The position numbers and the translations under genes were made by a program. 64,000 bases of DNA from Planctomycetota bacterium (GTDB lineage Bacteria > Planctomycetota > UBA1135 > GCA-002686595): positions 1 through 64,000 of the forward strand of contig NZBA01000020.1 of NCBI GenBank assembly GCA_002686265.1, read 5' to 3'. The notes beneath the pieces were generated by a model. That model ran no database searches. It saw only the letters and a list, made by a program, of their open reading frames with translations, and was not told the origin of the DNA. This document shows positions 43,952 to 52,609 of the stretch, one piece after another. How positions within the stretch are numbered: the stretch's first letter is position 1; every line of letters starts with the position of its first letter.

Positions 43952-45685
43952 TCAGCTCAGTCTCACGTCGCGACCGTTTTCGAGCAGCGCACCCCAGGCG
44001 GAGATCGCTCCGCGGCAGGCGTTCAAGCGTCTCCCCGGTCCCTCGCTCCACTCCGAGAGTGCCCGCTGCACCCCCTGGTCGGCGGGATCGGCCGCCTTCA
44101 GGGTGACTTTCGAGAGCACCTCCTGGCGCAGGACCAGGTCCAGGGCACCCCAAGAGTCGAGGTCCAGCTCGGCCAGTCGCTCGAGGCAGGCCTTCAAGGA
44201 GCGTGCCTGGCGCAAGGAGAAGCGCGCGCCCCGGGTGCCGGCGGCGTCTGCAAGGGCCCGGAGCGCGTCGGCCTGTTCAGGATCGAGCTCGACGCCACTG
44301 CGTTCCAGTGCCGTGCGCGGGTTGATGGACAGATGGACGACGGCTGCTCGGTCGAGGAGCCGCGCGGAAAGAGGGCCCTCGCCGGGGTCCGCTTCGAGGG
44401 TCGCCACGAAGCGCACGGCGGGGGAGAGGAACAGGCTGCTGCCCACCTTGCGATCCCAGCCGCGGACGGCCTGGCCGCCGAGGTCGATCGTGCGATCAGC
44501 GCGCTGGTCAGCCGCGAATTCCGCGCGCGTCAGGAGCTCGTTCAGCCAGTTTCCCGGCGCGCCGAGGTCCAGGGCCTCGAGCAGCACCACCCAGGGGCGG
44601 CCGTCGCCCGTGTCCCAGGCTTCCTGCGCGCGGCGCAAGAAGCGGGTCAGGGCGGTCGGCTCGAAGAGCTCGCCGGAGGCGTTGGGGCGTCCGAGCAGGT
44701 CTTCACGCCCGCGCCACGTGGGGGAGACGGGGACGATCAGCGTGCGCTCCCGCAGCGGATCGTCGATCAGGCTCAGTGCCAGGCGGCTCTTGTCGCCGCC
44801 CGCCGCGCCGGTCAGGATCACCAGAGAGTGCGTCAGCGAGCCGGCTTCCAGGGCTGTCAGGGTTTCGGCGCCGTAGGTGGTCATGATGGACTCTCGGCAG
44901 GCGCTCTCCACGAGCGGATCGGGCCGGGAGGGGGGATCGGGCGCGGGAGTTGCGGGAGTGCGCACGAAGCGCTGCGGTTGGTCGCGTTCACTCGCCTGCG
45001 GGGCCCTCGGGCGATCGCCCCGTGGGGAGTTGGCGCGGAGCTTCTCCATGCGCTCGCCGGCGAGCGAGAGCCACTCGTCGAGGTGCTCGGCGAAGTGCTC
45101 GAGTCGCCCGCGGTCTTCCGCGTCCCAGTACTCCTCCTCGATCTCCTCCGCGCACGCGGAGGCGAAGACCGGGTCCAGAGACTGCCGGTCGATCTGCTTG
45201 ATGTAGGGGCCGTCGAGGTGGATGAAGCGCGGCGAGGGGATGCCGAGAGGGCCCATGCAGGTCCAGCCGTCGGCGTGGGGGTGGATGCGCCACTCGGCGT
45301 GGTTGCGGTGCTCCACGCGCTCGACCTCGCCCACCCGGTAGGCGCCGGCCATGATCGAGGCGGCGCCCTTGCCACCCTGGATCCCGCCCGGCTCCTCGGC
45401 CTCCGGTGCCCAGATCAGGAGGATCTGATCGTCGAGCGCGTGGGGATCGCGGCGGAGAATCCAGCCCACCCCGCTGTCGGGGATCACCAGGCAGGGCTCC
45501 TGCGGATCGAAGATGTGCAGGTGGAAGCAACGGGCGGTCCCGCTGGCGCAGTAACGCTCGCGGAACTCCTGATCGATGCCGCACTTCCACGTTGCGGCTC
45601 CGTCGCAGATACTCCCATCCCACCCGTGGCGGTGGGCGTTGGTTCGGCAACCCAGCGCATTGCCGGGAGTCGCATCGAAGATCAT
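43952..45685 (-). CDS. McrB-like AAA+ protein with N-terminal Cys/His domain and degenerate Walker A
   Basis: A 577-residue protein starting at ATG 45685. Residues 1-~230 are a Cys/His-rich domain of unknown family (CRTNAHRHGWDGSICDG, WKCGIDQEFRERYC, FHLHIFDPQEPC). A proline-rich linker joins it to an AAA+ domain (about 290-470) of the McrB/MoxR type: LVILTGAAGGDKSRLALSL at the Walker A position and WVVLLEALDLGAPGNWLNELL at Walker B. The last Gly of the P-loop is replaced by Asp, and Walker B lacks the usual DE. SPTWRGREDLLGRPN matches the McrB segment after Walker A. The C-terminal ~100 residues are helical. It has no McrC partner. It may be a defence-type or regulatory AAA protein with altered nucleotide use. 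Confidence 0.65.
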   Translation of the reverse strand: MIFDATPGNALGCRTNAHRHGWDGSICDGAATWKCGIDQEFRERYCASGTARCFHLHIFDPQEPCLVIPDSGVGWILRRDPHALDDQILLIWAPEAEEPGGIQGGKGAASIMAGAYRVGEVERVEHRNHAEWRIHPHADGWTCMGPLGIPSPRFIHLDGPYIKQIDRQSLDPVFASACAEEIEEEYWDAEDRGRLEHFAEHLDEWLSLAGERMEKLRANSPRGDRPRAPQASERDQPQRFVRTPATPAPDPPSRPDPLVESACRESIMTTYGAETLTALEAGSLTHSLVILTGAAGGDKSRLALSLIDDPLRERTLIVPVSPTWRGREDLLGRPNASGELFEPTALTRFLRRAQEAWDTGDGRPWVVLLEALDLGAPGNWLNELLTRAEFAADQRADRTIDLGGQAVRGWDRKVGSSLFLSPAVRFVATLEADPGEGPLSARLLDRAAVVHLSINPRTALERSGVELDPEQADALRALADAAGTRGARFSLRQARSLKACLERLAELDLDSWGALDLVLRQEVLSKVTLKAADPADQGVQRALSEWSEGPGRRLNACRGAISAWGALLENGRDVRLS

Positions 45686-46189
45686 AGTTCCGCTTTCCGG
45701 GCCGGCGGCGCGCGGAGGAGACTTGCGGGGCAGGCGATCCACCGCAGCGGTGAGTGGACCTCCGTTTAGCGTGGTTCGATTGTACCGATTGGCGTGAGTG
45801 AGGAAACGCGGGGACTCCCATTCCGCGGGGACACCCCTGCCCAGAGCTGCGGGAAGGGCGGAGCGTCGTCTGAGCTTCGCCCCGGCCGGAGGAATAAGGG
45901 CGTGACCGAGGCCTTTTTCGTGACGTCGGCCAAAGCGTTGCGATGGGGGGTGCAGCGCTGACGGATTGGGGCTTGGAGGCCGCATTCCCCTCCAGACGCC
46001 CGTGCTCCTCTGAGAAACATGTCTTTGCGCGGTTCGAACCTCCGCGATTCCCGGCCATGGGGGAAACTCGATGGTCTTGAATCGGCGGGATCGTGGGAAC
46101 CGTTCACCCCCAAGTCCCATCCAGTACTTCAGCCGGTGCTCCCACCCCGGGAGTTGGCCCTCCTCCTCCATACCCACGACGGAATCAGC
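45686..46189. other. 504-base divergent intergenic region
   Basis: It separates the leftward AAA gene from the rightward secreted-protein gene and is somewhat less GC-rich than its surroundings around 45770-46020. No domain-bearing frame, tRNA or clear hairpin was found. It is expected to hold two promoters. Confidence 0.45.
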
Positions 46190-48679
46190 ATGGCACGACA
46201 GCGCGTAGTCCCGGCATTGGCTCCCCTCTTCCTGGCGGCCCTGACGAGCGCGGGCTCCTCCGCCCAGGGTCCCCCCGGCCCGGTCGCGCCCAAGCCCGGT
46301 CTGGGGGATCTCGATTCGGCCCTCCTCGAGGACCTCGAGATCCACCCCGGAGAGCGCATCGACCCCGCGACCCATGGCGAGGGCTTGATCGAGTCCATGG
46401 AGCAGGCGGTAGCGCGCGACCTCGCACGGCCGGCGGACGCGCCCACCGATCCCAAGGCGCGCAGGGGCATGCCCGGCGTCTGGACCGTGCCGACCCGCGG
46501 CGCGACGACGGCCCCCCGCTCGGGCTCCAAGAACATCGTCAACAAGTGGGGCGACTTGCGAATGGGGATCGACTTCCGCGCGCCGGTGGACCTGCACGGC
46601 GTGTGGGCCGGCGGCCAGACCGACGTGGGCGTCTGGCCTTCGGCGTTGCGCGCCATCGGCTACCGCGACGGGATCGAGACCGGCGTGACGGAGTGGTTCC
46701 GCGAGATCGGCCCCTCACCCGCCTGGATGTCCATCGACCTCCTGCGCGTGGACCGGGTCGTCTTCGAGGCGCGCGCGGCCTGGAACGGAACGGCGTTCTA
46801 CACCCTCGACGACTTGGCGTTCACGCGTGCCGAGGACGGAGAGCGGGCGCTGGTCGTGATCGACTTCGAGGACCTCGGCTACCGCGAGAAGCTCACCGGC
46901 TCCGATTACCGCGGGCTCACCTGGGAGGAGGGTGACGGACCCTATGAGCGGGGCGTGCACGCGCCGATCAAGCCGCCGCGCGGCGATCCGGAGACGCAGG
47001 AGAGCAATGCACCTGGAGCGGGCGGCGGGTGGCTCGGCGGCACCGGCACACTGCCCGGCCTGCTCTCGGACTTCGTCGGTATTCGCCGCAACGAGCACAA
47101 CTCCTCCACCTACCCGCCCGACACTTGCGGCGCCGTCGGTCCCGACCACTTCGTCGAGGTCATCAACCGCGTCTTCGCGGTCTACGACAAGACCACCGGC
47201 GCGAAGCTGACGGGGATGAACCTGGGGTCGTTTCTGCCTGGTTCGAATGGCGATCCGCGCGTGCTCTACGACGAGGGCAGCGGACGCTGGTTCGTCATGG
47301 TTACCGACTTCAACAACCTGATCTTCCTGGCTGTCTCCCTCTCGAGTAATGCGATGGGGTCTTGGTTCAAGACCGATTTCACCATCTCCGGTAGCTGCTG
47401 GCCGGACTATCCGACCTTGGGCGTCGATGAGAACGGGATCTACGTGGCCGCCTACATGGTCGGTTGCTCGAGCATGACCCTGTGGGCGGTGGACAAGGCG
47501 CCCCTCGTCGCCGCCAGCCCCAGCTTGGGGACGGTGACCGCCTTCAACGGTCTGTCCTTGGAAGGCGCGCTCCAGCCCTGCACGACCTACGGATCAACGC
47601 CAGGCGCATACGTCGTGTCGACGAACTCCTCGAACCGTATCCGCGTACGGCGCGTGAATCCGCCCATGACCAGCCCGAGCCTGGTGACCCTGGGCTACGT
47701 CACCGTCGGCACCCACAGCGATCCGCCCAACGCCCCCGCACTGGGAAGCTCCACCGCGCTGAACACGGTGGACGACCGATTGATGAACGCCGTCTACCGC
47801 GACGGTTCGATCTGGACCGCGCACACGGTCAACCAGTCGGGCCGCGCCGCCTGCCGTTGGTACGAGATCGCGCCCGTGGGCTTGTCCCTCGTCCAGAGCG
47901 GAACCGTGAGCGACGGCACCTACCACTACTTCTTCCCCGGCATCGCAGTGAACGCCTCCGGCGAAGTGGTGCTGGGCTGCTCGGGTTCCCACGCGGGTGT
48001 CTACGCCGGTGCGTTCTACACCGGTCGGGTTCCCGGCGACGCCTCCGGCGAGATGGCCGTGCCCGTGGAGTTCCGCGCCGGTCAAGCGGCTCAGAACAAC
48101 ATCGACAGCTACGGCCGCAACCGCTGGGGCGACTACAGCCTCTCCTCGGCGGATCCCGACGGCGCACGCCTGTGGACGATCCAGGAGTACGCCCACGGTT
48201 CGAACATCTGGGGCACGCACATCGCCGAGGTCAGCTTCGGGGGTGCCGGCGGGCCTTGCACGCCGACGAACGTCTGCGTGACCTCTCCCAACTCCGTGGG
48301 GAATGGCATGGTTCTGAGCTACGCCGGTTCGCCGAGCGTCAGCGGTGCCGACTTCACCCTCATGGGCTTCGGCGGCCCCGCCCACCAACTCGGGATCTTC
48401 TACTACGGACCGGATGAGGTCGCGGTCCCCTTCGGCAATGGCGTGCGCTGCATCGGCTCTGGCTTCTTGGGGACCTATCGCTTGCCCGTCGTCTCGATGG
48501 ATCTGTTCGGCGACGTCGAGTACACACTCGAATGGGGGGTGCCGCCGATCGGAGGGTCGGGCAACGGCCAGTGGATCGACGGGGACACTTGGTACATCCA
48601 GTTCTGGTACCGCGACCCGGCGGCCGGTAACGCCACCTTCAATCTCTCCGACGCCTTGGAGGTCGAGATCTGTCCCTGA
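46190..48679 (+). CDS. Large secreted protein with shared C-terminal module
   Basis: An 829-residue protein. The ATG at 46190 starts a signal peptide (VVPALAPLFLAALTSAGSSAQG). The frame is open upstream but without features. The central part (about 280-690) has no family I recognise. It shows repeated beta motifs and the segment RRNEHNSSTYPPDTCGAVGPDHFVEVINRVFAVYDK (parts: PPDTCGAVGP, VINRVFAVYDK), seen in secreted bacterial proteins with propeller-like folds. The last ~140 residues form the module shared with 7367-8959 and 50018-51739 (VTSPNSVGNG, GIFYYGPDEVAVPFGNG, IQFWYRDPAAGNATFNLSDAL). Likely extracellular; function unknown. Confidence 0.75.
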   Translation: MARQRVVPALAPLFLAALTSAGSSAQGPPGPVAPKPGLGDLDSALLEDLEIHPGERIDPATHGEGLIESMEQAVARDLARPADAPTDPKARRGMPGVWTVPTRGATTAPRSGSKNIVNKWGDLRMGIDFRAPVDLHGVWAGGQTDVGVWPSALRAIGYRDGIETGVTEWFREIGPSPAWMSIDLLRVDRVVFEARAAWNGTAFYTLDDLAFTRAEDGERALVVIDFEDLGYREKLTGSDYRGLTWEEGDGPYERGVHAPIKPPRGDPETQESNAPGAGGGWLGGTGTLPGLLSDFVGIRRNEHNSSTYPPDTCGAVGPDHFVEVINRVFAVYDKTTGAKLTGMNLGSFLPGSNGDPRVLYDEGSGRWFVMVTDFNNLIFLAVSLSSNAMGSWFKTDFTISGSCWPDYPTLGVDENGIYVAAYMVGCSSMTLWAVDKAPLVAASPSLGTVTAFNGLSLEGALQPCTTYGSTPGAYVVSTNSSNRIRVRRVNPPMTSPSLVTLGYVTVGTHSDPPNAPALGSSTALNTVDDRLMNAVYRDGSIWTAHTVNQSGRAACRWYEIAPVGLSLVQSGTVSDGTYHYFFPGIAVNASGEVVLGCSGSHAGVYAGAFYTGRVPGDASGEMAVPVEFRAGQAAQNNIDSYGRNRWGDYSLSSADPDGARLWTIQEYAHGSNIWGTHIAEVSFGGAGGPCTPTNVCVTSPNSVGNGMVLSYAGSPSVSGADFTLMGFGGPAHQLGIFYYGPDEVAVPFGNGVRCIGSGFLGTYRLPVVSMDLFGDVEYTLEWGVPPIGGSGNGQWIDGDTWYIQFWYRDPAAGNATFNLSDALEVEICP

Positions 48680-48729
48680 GCTCCGCTGCTCTACGCAGGG
48701 CGCGAAGGGCGCGCTACCATGGTGCGGAC

Positions 48730-49374
48730 ATGGTTCCGCCCGAAGAATCGGTCCGTGATCCGTCACCCGCTTACCGCGTGGAGACCGAGCGCCTGACGCT
48801 CCGCTGCTTCGAGCCTACCGACGCCGAGCGCTTGCAGGTCGCCGTCGCACAGAGCCGGGAGCACCTGATGCCCTGGATGGCGTGGGCCGCCGATGAACCT
48901 CAGGACATCTCCCAGAAGGTGCAGCTCATCCGCGGGTTCCGCGGGCGCTTCGACCTGGGAAAGGAGTTCGTGTTCGGCATCTTCGAACGGGCATCCGACG
49001 AGCTCGTTGGATGCTGCGGCTTGCACCCCCGCTGTGGTCCGGGAGGGCTCGAGATGGGCTACTGGGTGCACGTTGACCGGGCAGGCGCGGGGATCGGAAC
49101 CGAAGCCGCGGCGGCGTTGACGCGCGTGGCGATCGAACTCGAGCGCGCCGAGTTCGTCGAGATCAACTGCGAACCGTCCAACGAGCCCAGTGCGGCCATC
49201 CCGCGCAAGCTGGGCTTTACCTGCGAGGGCGTGGGGCGCGCTCGGCTGCGCTGGCCGGACGGGGCGCGCAAGGACAAGCAGACCTGGTCCCTGCTCGCCG
49301 AGGAGTACATCGAGAGCCCGTGCGCTTCCGCCGTGCTCGAAGCGTTCGATGTCGTCGGCGGCCGCTTGATCTGA
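48730..49374 (+). CDS. GNAT family N-acetyltransferase (RimJ/RimL-like)
   Basis: A 214-residue GNAT. It begins YRVETERLTLRCFEPTDAERL, typical of the RimJ/RimL-type branch. The acetyl-CoA loop lies around WVHVDRAGAGIGTEAAAALTRVA (R/Q-x2-G-x-G/A pattern RAGAGIG). VEINCEPSNEPSAAIPRKLGF is the conserved C-terminal strand-helix. It could acetylate a ribosomal protein, an amino acid or a small amine; the target is not visible. It is followed after 18 bases by the B3/4-domain gene on the same strand. Confidence 0.83.
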   Translation: MVPPEESVRDPSPAYRVETERLTLRCFEPTDAERLQVAVAQSREHLMPWMAWAADEPQDISQKVQLIRGFRGRFDLGKEFVFGIFERASDELVGCCGLHPRCGPGGLEMGYWVHVDRAGAGIGTEAAAALTRVAIELERAEFVEINCEPSNEPSAAIPRKLGFTCEGVGRARLRWPDGARKDKQTWSLLAEEYIESPCASAVLEAFDVVGGRLI

Positions 49375-49392
49375 TCTTCGGGGAGGCTCAGC

Positions 49393-50028
49393 GTGCTCGA
49401 CGTCGACCCGCACCCGCACCTGCACCTGGGCGCCTTCGTATCGCGCTTCCCGGTGAGCCTCGAGGAGTGCCCGACGCCCGAGGTGTTGGGTGAGTTGCTC
49501 GCGATCGAAGCCGCCGCGCCTCTCGAGCGCAGCGAGGACTGCCGCAAGGCCGTGCGCGATCTGCTGCGTTTCGGCGGCTACAAGCCCACCGGGCGGGGGA
49601 AGCCGGCTTCCGAGTACCTCGTGCGGGTGGCGGGGGAGGGCGTGCTCTCGTCGATCAACCTCGCCGTGGACGCCTGCAACGCCGTCAGCCTCCACAGCGG
49701 TCTGCCGATCAGCGTGGTGGACCTCGATCACGCAGCCCCACCCCTCCGCGTCGCCATCGCCGAGGACGACAGCGCCTACGTCTTCAATGCCTCGGGCCAG
49801 CAGATTCAGGTCGGAGGCCTGCTCTGCCTGCACGATGCAAACGGACCGTGCGCCAACGCGGTCAAGGACTCCCAGCGCACCAAGACCGGGCCGACGACCA
49901 CCCGCACCCTCAACCTCGTCTGGGGGCCGGCCTCCGAAGCCGAGCGCACGGAGCGGGCCCTCGACTGGTACCAATCACTACTCACCGAAGCGGGCGCGCT
50001 CTGCGAAACGCTGCCGTTCAGGGCGTGA
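49393..50028 (+). CDS. B3/4 (PheRS beta-like) tRNA-editing-type domain protein
   Basis: A 211-residue stand-alone B3/4 domain, as in the editing region of phenylalanyl-tRNA synthetase beta. It starts at GTG 49393 with GGAGG six bases upstream. Diagnostic parts are LLRFGGYKPTGRGKPASEYL, SSINLAVDACNAVSLHSGLPISVVDLD and CANAVKDSQRTKTGPTT. Stand-alone B3/4 proteins may hydrolyse mischarged aminoacyl-tRNA or bind amino acids. Its 3' end overlaps the convergent FG-GAP gene by 11 bases. Confidence 0.8.
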   Translation: MLDVDPHPHLHLGAFVSRFPVSLEECPTPEVLGELLAIEAAAPLERSEDCRKAVRDLLRFGGYKPTGRGKPASEYLVRVAGEGVLSSINLAVDACNAVSLHSGLPISVVDLDHAAPPLRVAIAEDDSAYVFNASGQQIQVGGLLCLHDANGPCANAVKDSQRTKTGPTTTRTLNLVWGPASEAERTERALDWYQSLLTEAGALCETLPFRA

Positions 50029-51739
50029 AGGTCACCTCGTAGCCGCTGCTCAGGTTGAAGCCCGATCCGCAGGGGCTGCCGCCGGGGTCGCGATACCAGG
50101 CCTGGAAGCGGCGCACGTCGCCCGGACCCCACTCGCCCAGAGGCGCGAGGCCCGGTCCCCAGTTCGCTCCGCCACTCGCGTCTGGCACGCGCACGCCGAG
50201 GCGCTTGACCGTTCCTCCCGCGCAGCGCAGGCCGTCTCCGAAGGGCACGCCCTGGCCGTTGTTGACCGCGTTCATGCCGGAGAACAACAGCGCGGGCTGG
50301 CCCGGCAGGAGTCCGGCAGCGTCGAAACCCAGGTTGTCCGCCGAGACCGAGGTCGATCCTCCGGCGACGAGACCCGCGCCACCGCCGGTGGAGTTGCCGC
50401 ACCCGACGCCGGTCGGCGCGTTGTTGCCGCAGGGGCACGGCGAGGCGCTCCCATCGCCGAAGCAGTAGGCCGTGCCCAGCAGGCTGATGCTCGAGAAGAC
50501 CGTGGCCTCGCCCGTGGCGTTCTGCGCCAGGTGCGCGCCTACGATGAACTCGCCAAGGCCGTCATTGTTGACGTCCATGCCGCCCGCGAGGCCGGCGCCG
50601 AACTCGGTGTCCAAAGCGCCGCCAGCGACGCTGCCCAGCAGTGAGCCGTCGACCCCCGAGAAGAGGGTGACCTCGCCGTTGGCTCCCGCTCCCGGTGCGC
50701 CTACGGCGTAGTCGCCGATGGTGTCACCGTCGTAGTCGCCGATGCCGGTCACCGCCTGGCCGAACTCGTCGTCCGCGCTCTGGCCGAAGTGTTGGCGGAT
50801 CACCGAGCCATCGATACCCGAGAAGACGGTCACGCTGCCCGCGTGGTGGGCGATCAAGGCGTCGTGCCACTCGCCGACGATGAAGTCCGCGTGGGCGTCC
50901 CCGTTCACGTCTCCCAGGGCTGCGACGCTCTTGCCGAACTGGTGGTCCGCACCGCTTCCGTTGAAGGCGTACAGCACCGATCCGTCGATCCCCGACCAGA
51001 CTTGAACGCTCCCGGAGTTACTGCCGTTGTTGTCGTCGAGCGGAGCGCCGCCCATGTAGTCGGGGACGCCGTCGCTATTGACGTCGCCAAGACCGGCGAC
51101 GCAGGTACCCATCTGGTCGGAGATGCCGTCTCCGCTGTGCATGTAGATCAGCGCCCCGTCGATCCCGCCGTAGACGTAGACCAAGCCCGAGTCGGAGCCG
51201 TTTCCGTCATCGTTGGAGGCGCCGACGAGGAACTCGTCGAAGCCGTCGTTGTCGAGGTCGCCGGCACCGTCGACCGCACCGCCGAAGAACGAGAAGGTAT
51301 TAGGACCCTCAATCTGATACAGGGTCGAGCCGTCGACGCCGGAGATGACCGAGATCGTGCCCTGGATGGGGCCGATGCCCAGGTGCCACGGGCCCCCGGC
51401 GATGACGTCATCGAAGCCGTCGTTGTTGACGTCACCGGCGCCGCTGACAGCCGTGCCGAGCTGGTCTGTCCCGCCCCCGTCGATCATGTAGAGTACGGAC
51501 CCGGTCGCGCCCGAGTGGATGCGGACACTGCCGGCGCTGTTGCCGGCGTTGTCGTCCTTGGGCGCACCGACGACGAAGTCGCCGTAGCCGTCGCCGTTGA
51601 CGTCGCCCGCGTCGCCGATACCGTGGCCGAGGAAGTCGCCGGCATCATCGCCGGTTATCGTGTAGGCCGGAAACTGGGCGGCGGCGGGAGCCGCGAGGAG
51701 CGCGACGGTGGACAGGAGCGGAAGCGGGGAGCGGGTCAT
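50018..51739 (-). CDS. Secreted FG-GAP (integrin-like) propeller protein with shared C-terminal module
   Basis: A 573-residue secreted protein starting at ATG 51739 with GGAGG five bases upstream. Signal peptide: LPLLSTVALLAAPAAAQ. About seven FG-GAP repeats of ~58 residues follow, each with a GAGDVNGDGYGDFVVGAP-type calcium loop. They should form an integrin-alpha-like propeller. The C-terminal ~150 residues carry the module shared with the proteins at 7367-8959 and 46190-48679 (CGNSTGGGAGL, VPFGDGLRC, RFQAWYRDPGGS, FNLSSGYEVTF), plus a Cys-rich insert CFGDGSASPCPCGNN. Probably cell-surface or secreted; ligand unknown. Confidence 0.85.
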   Translation of the reverse strand: MTRSPLPLLSTVALLAAPAAAQFPAYTITGDDAGDFLGHGIGDAGDVNGDGYGDFVVGAPKDDNAGNSAGSVRIHSGATGSVLYMIDGGGTDQLGTAVSGAGDVNNDGFDDVIAGGPWHLGIGPIQGTISVISGVDGSTLYQIEGPNTFSFFGGAVDGAGDLDNDGFDEFLVGASNDDGNGSDSGLVYVYGGIDGALIYMHSGDGISDQMGTCVAGLGDVNSDGVPDYMGGAPLDDNNGSNSGSVQVWSGIDGSVLYAFNGSGADHQFGKSVAALGDVNGDAHADFIVGEWHDALIAHHAGSVTVFSGIDGSVIRQHFGQSADDEFGQAVTGIGDYDGDTIGDYAVGAPGAGANGEVTLFSGVDGSLLGSVAGGALDTEFGAGLAGGMDVNNDGLGEFIVGAHLAQNATGEATVFSSISLLGTAYCFGDGSASPCPCGNNAPTGVGCGNSTGGGAGLVAGGSTSVSADNLGFDAAGLLPGQPALLFSGMNAVNNGQGVPFGDGLRCAGGTVKRLGVRVPDASGGANWGPGLAPLGEWGPGDVRRFQAWYRDPGGSPCGSGFNLSSGYEVTFTP

Positions 51740-51831
51740 GGGGTCCTCCGGGGAACGGGTTTCGCCCCAGTCTACCGCTGCGCGTGCCCGTGCGGGGGAT
51801 TCCATGCCAGCCTCCCTCGCCAGAGGGCCCG

Positions 51832-52476
51832 TCAGCTCACGAGCGGGACGAAGCGCACGTCGGTGAGCTCCTCCTCGCTGTAGCCCGACTCCCCGCGGGT
51901 CACGCGCACGAGTTTCTGGTCTCCGTGCGGGTCGCCGAGAGGCAGGACCATGCGCCCTCCCTGCGGGAGATGCTCGAGCAGGGCCGCGGGCACCGAGGGG
52001 GTGGCGGCGGCGATGCAGACGGCGTCGAACGAGGTCTCATCGGGCCAGCCGCGCGAGCCGTCCCCGCGATGGATGTGGATATTGGTGTGGCGCAGTCGGA
52101 CCAAGGTGGCGCGCGCCCTGCCGGCGAGCACCTCGTTGCGCTCCATCGTGCAGACCTCGGCCGCGACCATGCTCATCACCGCGGCCGCGTACCCCGATCC
52201 GGTCCCGATCTCGAGCACGCGGTCCCCACCGGTCAGTTCGAGCGCCTCGACCATCAGCGCCACCACGTACGGCTGGGAGATCGTCTGGCCGAAGCCGATG
52301 GGTAGGGGCTCGTCGTCGTGGGCGCGCGCTCGCAGGGCGGGGGGGACGAACAGCTCCCGCTCGACGCTGCCCATGGCGGCCAGGACTCCGGGGTTGCTGA
52401 TGCCGCGCGCGCGGAGCTGGAACTCCACCATCGCGTGTCGGCGCTCCGTCGCGGGGCAGGCGTGGATGAGGGTCAT
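51832..52476 (-). CDS. pcm: Protein-L-isoaspartate O-methyltransferase
   Basis: A 214-residue Pcm (a GTG two codons upstream at 52482 would add two residues). Family landmarks: MVEFQLRARGI near the start, PLPIGFGQTISQPYVVALM (catalytic/substrate loop), SAM motif I VLEIGTGSGYAAAVM, and LPQGGRMVLPLG at post-motif III. It methylates isoaspartyl residues in damaged proteins to start their repair. It lies 127 bases downstream of the aminotransferase gene across a less GC-rich spacer, and is probably transcribed from its own promoter there. Confidence 0.93.
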   Translation of the reverse strand: MTLIHACPATERRHAMVEFQLRARGISNPGVLAAMGSVERELFVPPALRARAHDDEPLPIGFGQTISQPYVVALMVEALELTGGDRVLEIGTGSGYAAAVMSMVAAEVCTMERNEVLAGRARATLVRLRHTNIHIHRGDGSRGWPDETSFDAVCIAAATPSVPAALLEHLPQGGRMVLPLGDPHGDQKLVRVTRGESGYSEEELTDVRFVPLVS

Positions 52477-52576
52477 GCGCACGCAGAAAGTAGGCGGCGC
52501 GGACCCCCGTTTCCTCTCCGCAGAAGTGAATCGCGAAATCGTCTTTTCTGTCCTTTACATCCGTTTTTTCTGGTGC

Positions 52577-52594
52577 GTTCCCGGGCGGGGGAAC
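52577..52594 (-). terminator. Small hairpin downstream of the aminotransferase gene
   Basis: GTTCCC at 52577-52582 pairs with GGGAAC at 52589-52594 around a six-base loop, just after the aminotransferase stop codon on the minus strand. The transcript continues into an A-rich stretch, not U-rich, so intrinsic termination is uncertain. Confidence 0.3.
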
Positions 52595-52609
52595 CGCGCC
52601 GAGGGAGTC

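Noticed and set aside
42849-45769. Two overlapping plus-strand frames of more than 600 codons
   Set aside because: Antisense to the SMUG1, zinc-ribbon and AAA genes, whose motifs are clear on the minus strand.
50018-51739. FG-GAP DNA repeats considered as a CRISPR or tandem DNA repeat
   Set aside because: The periodicity is at protein level (about 58 residues); the DNA units are too divergent and coding throughout.
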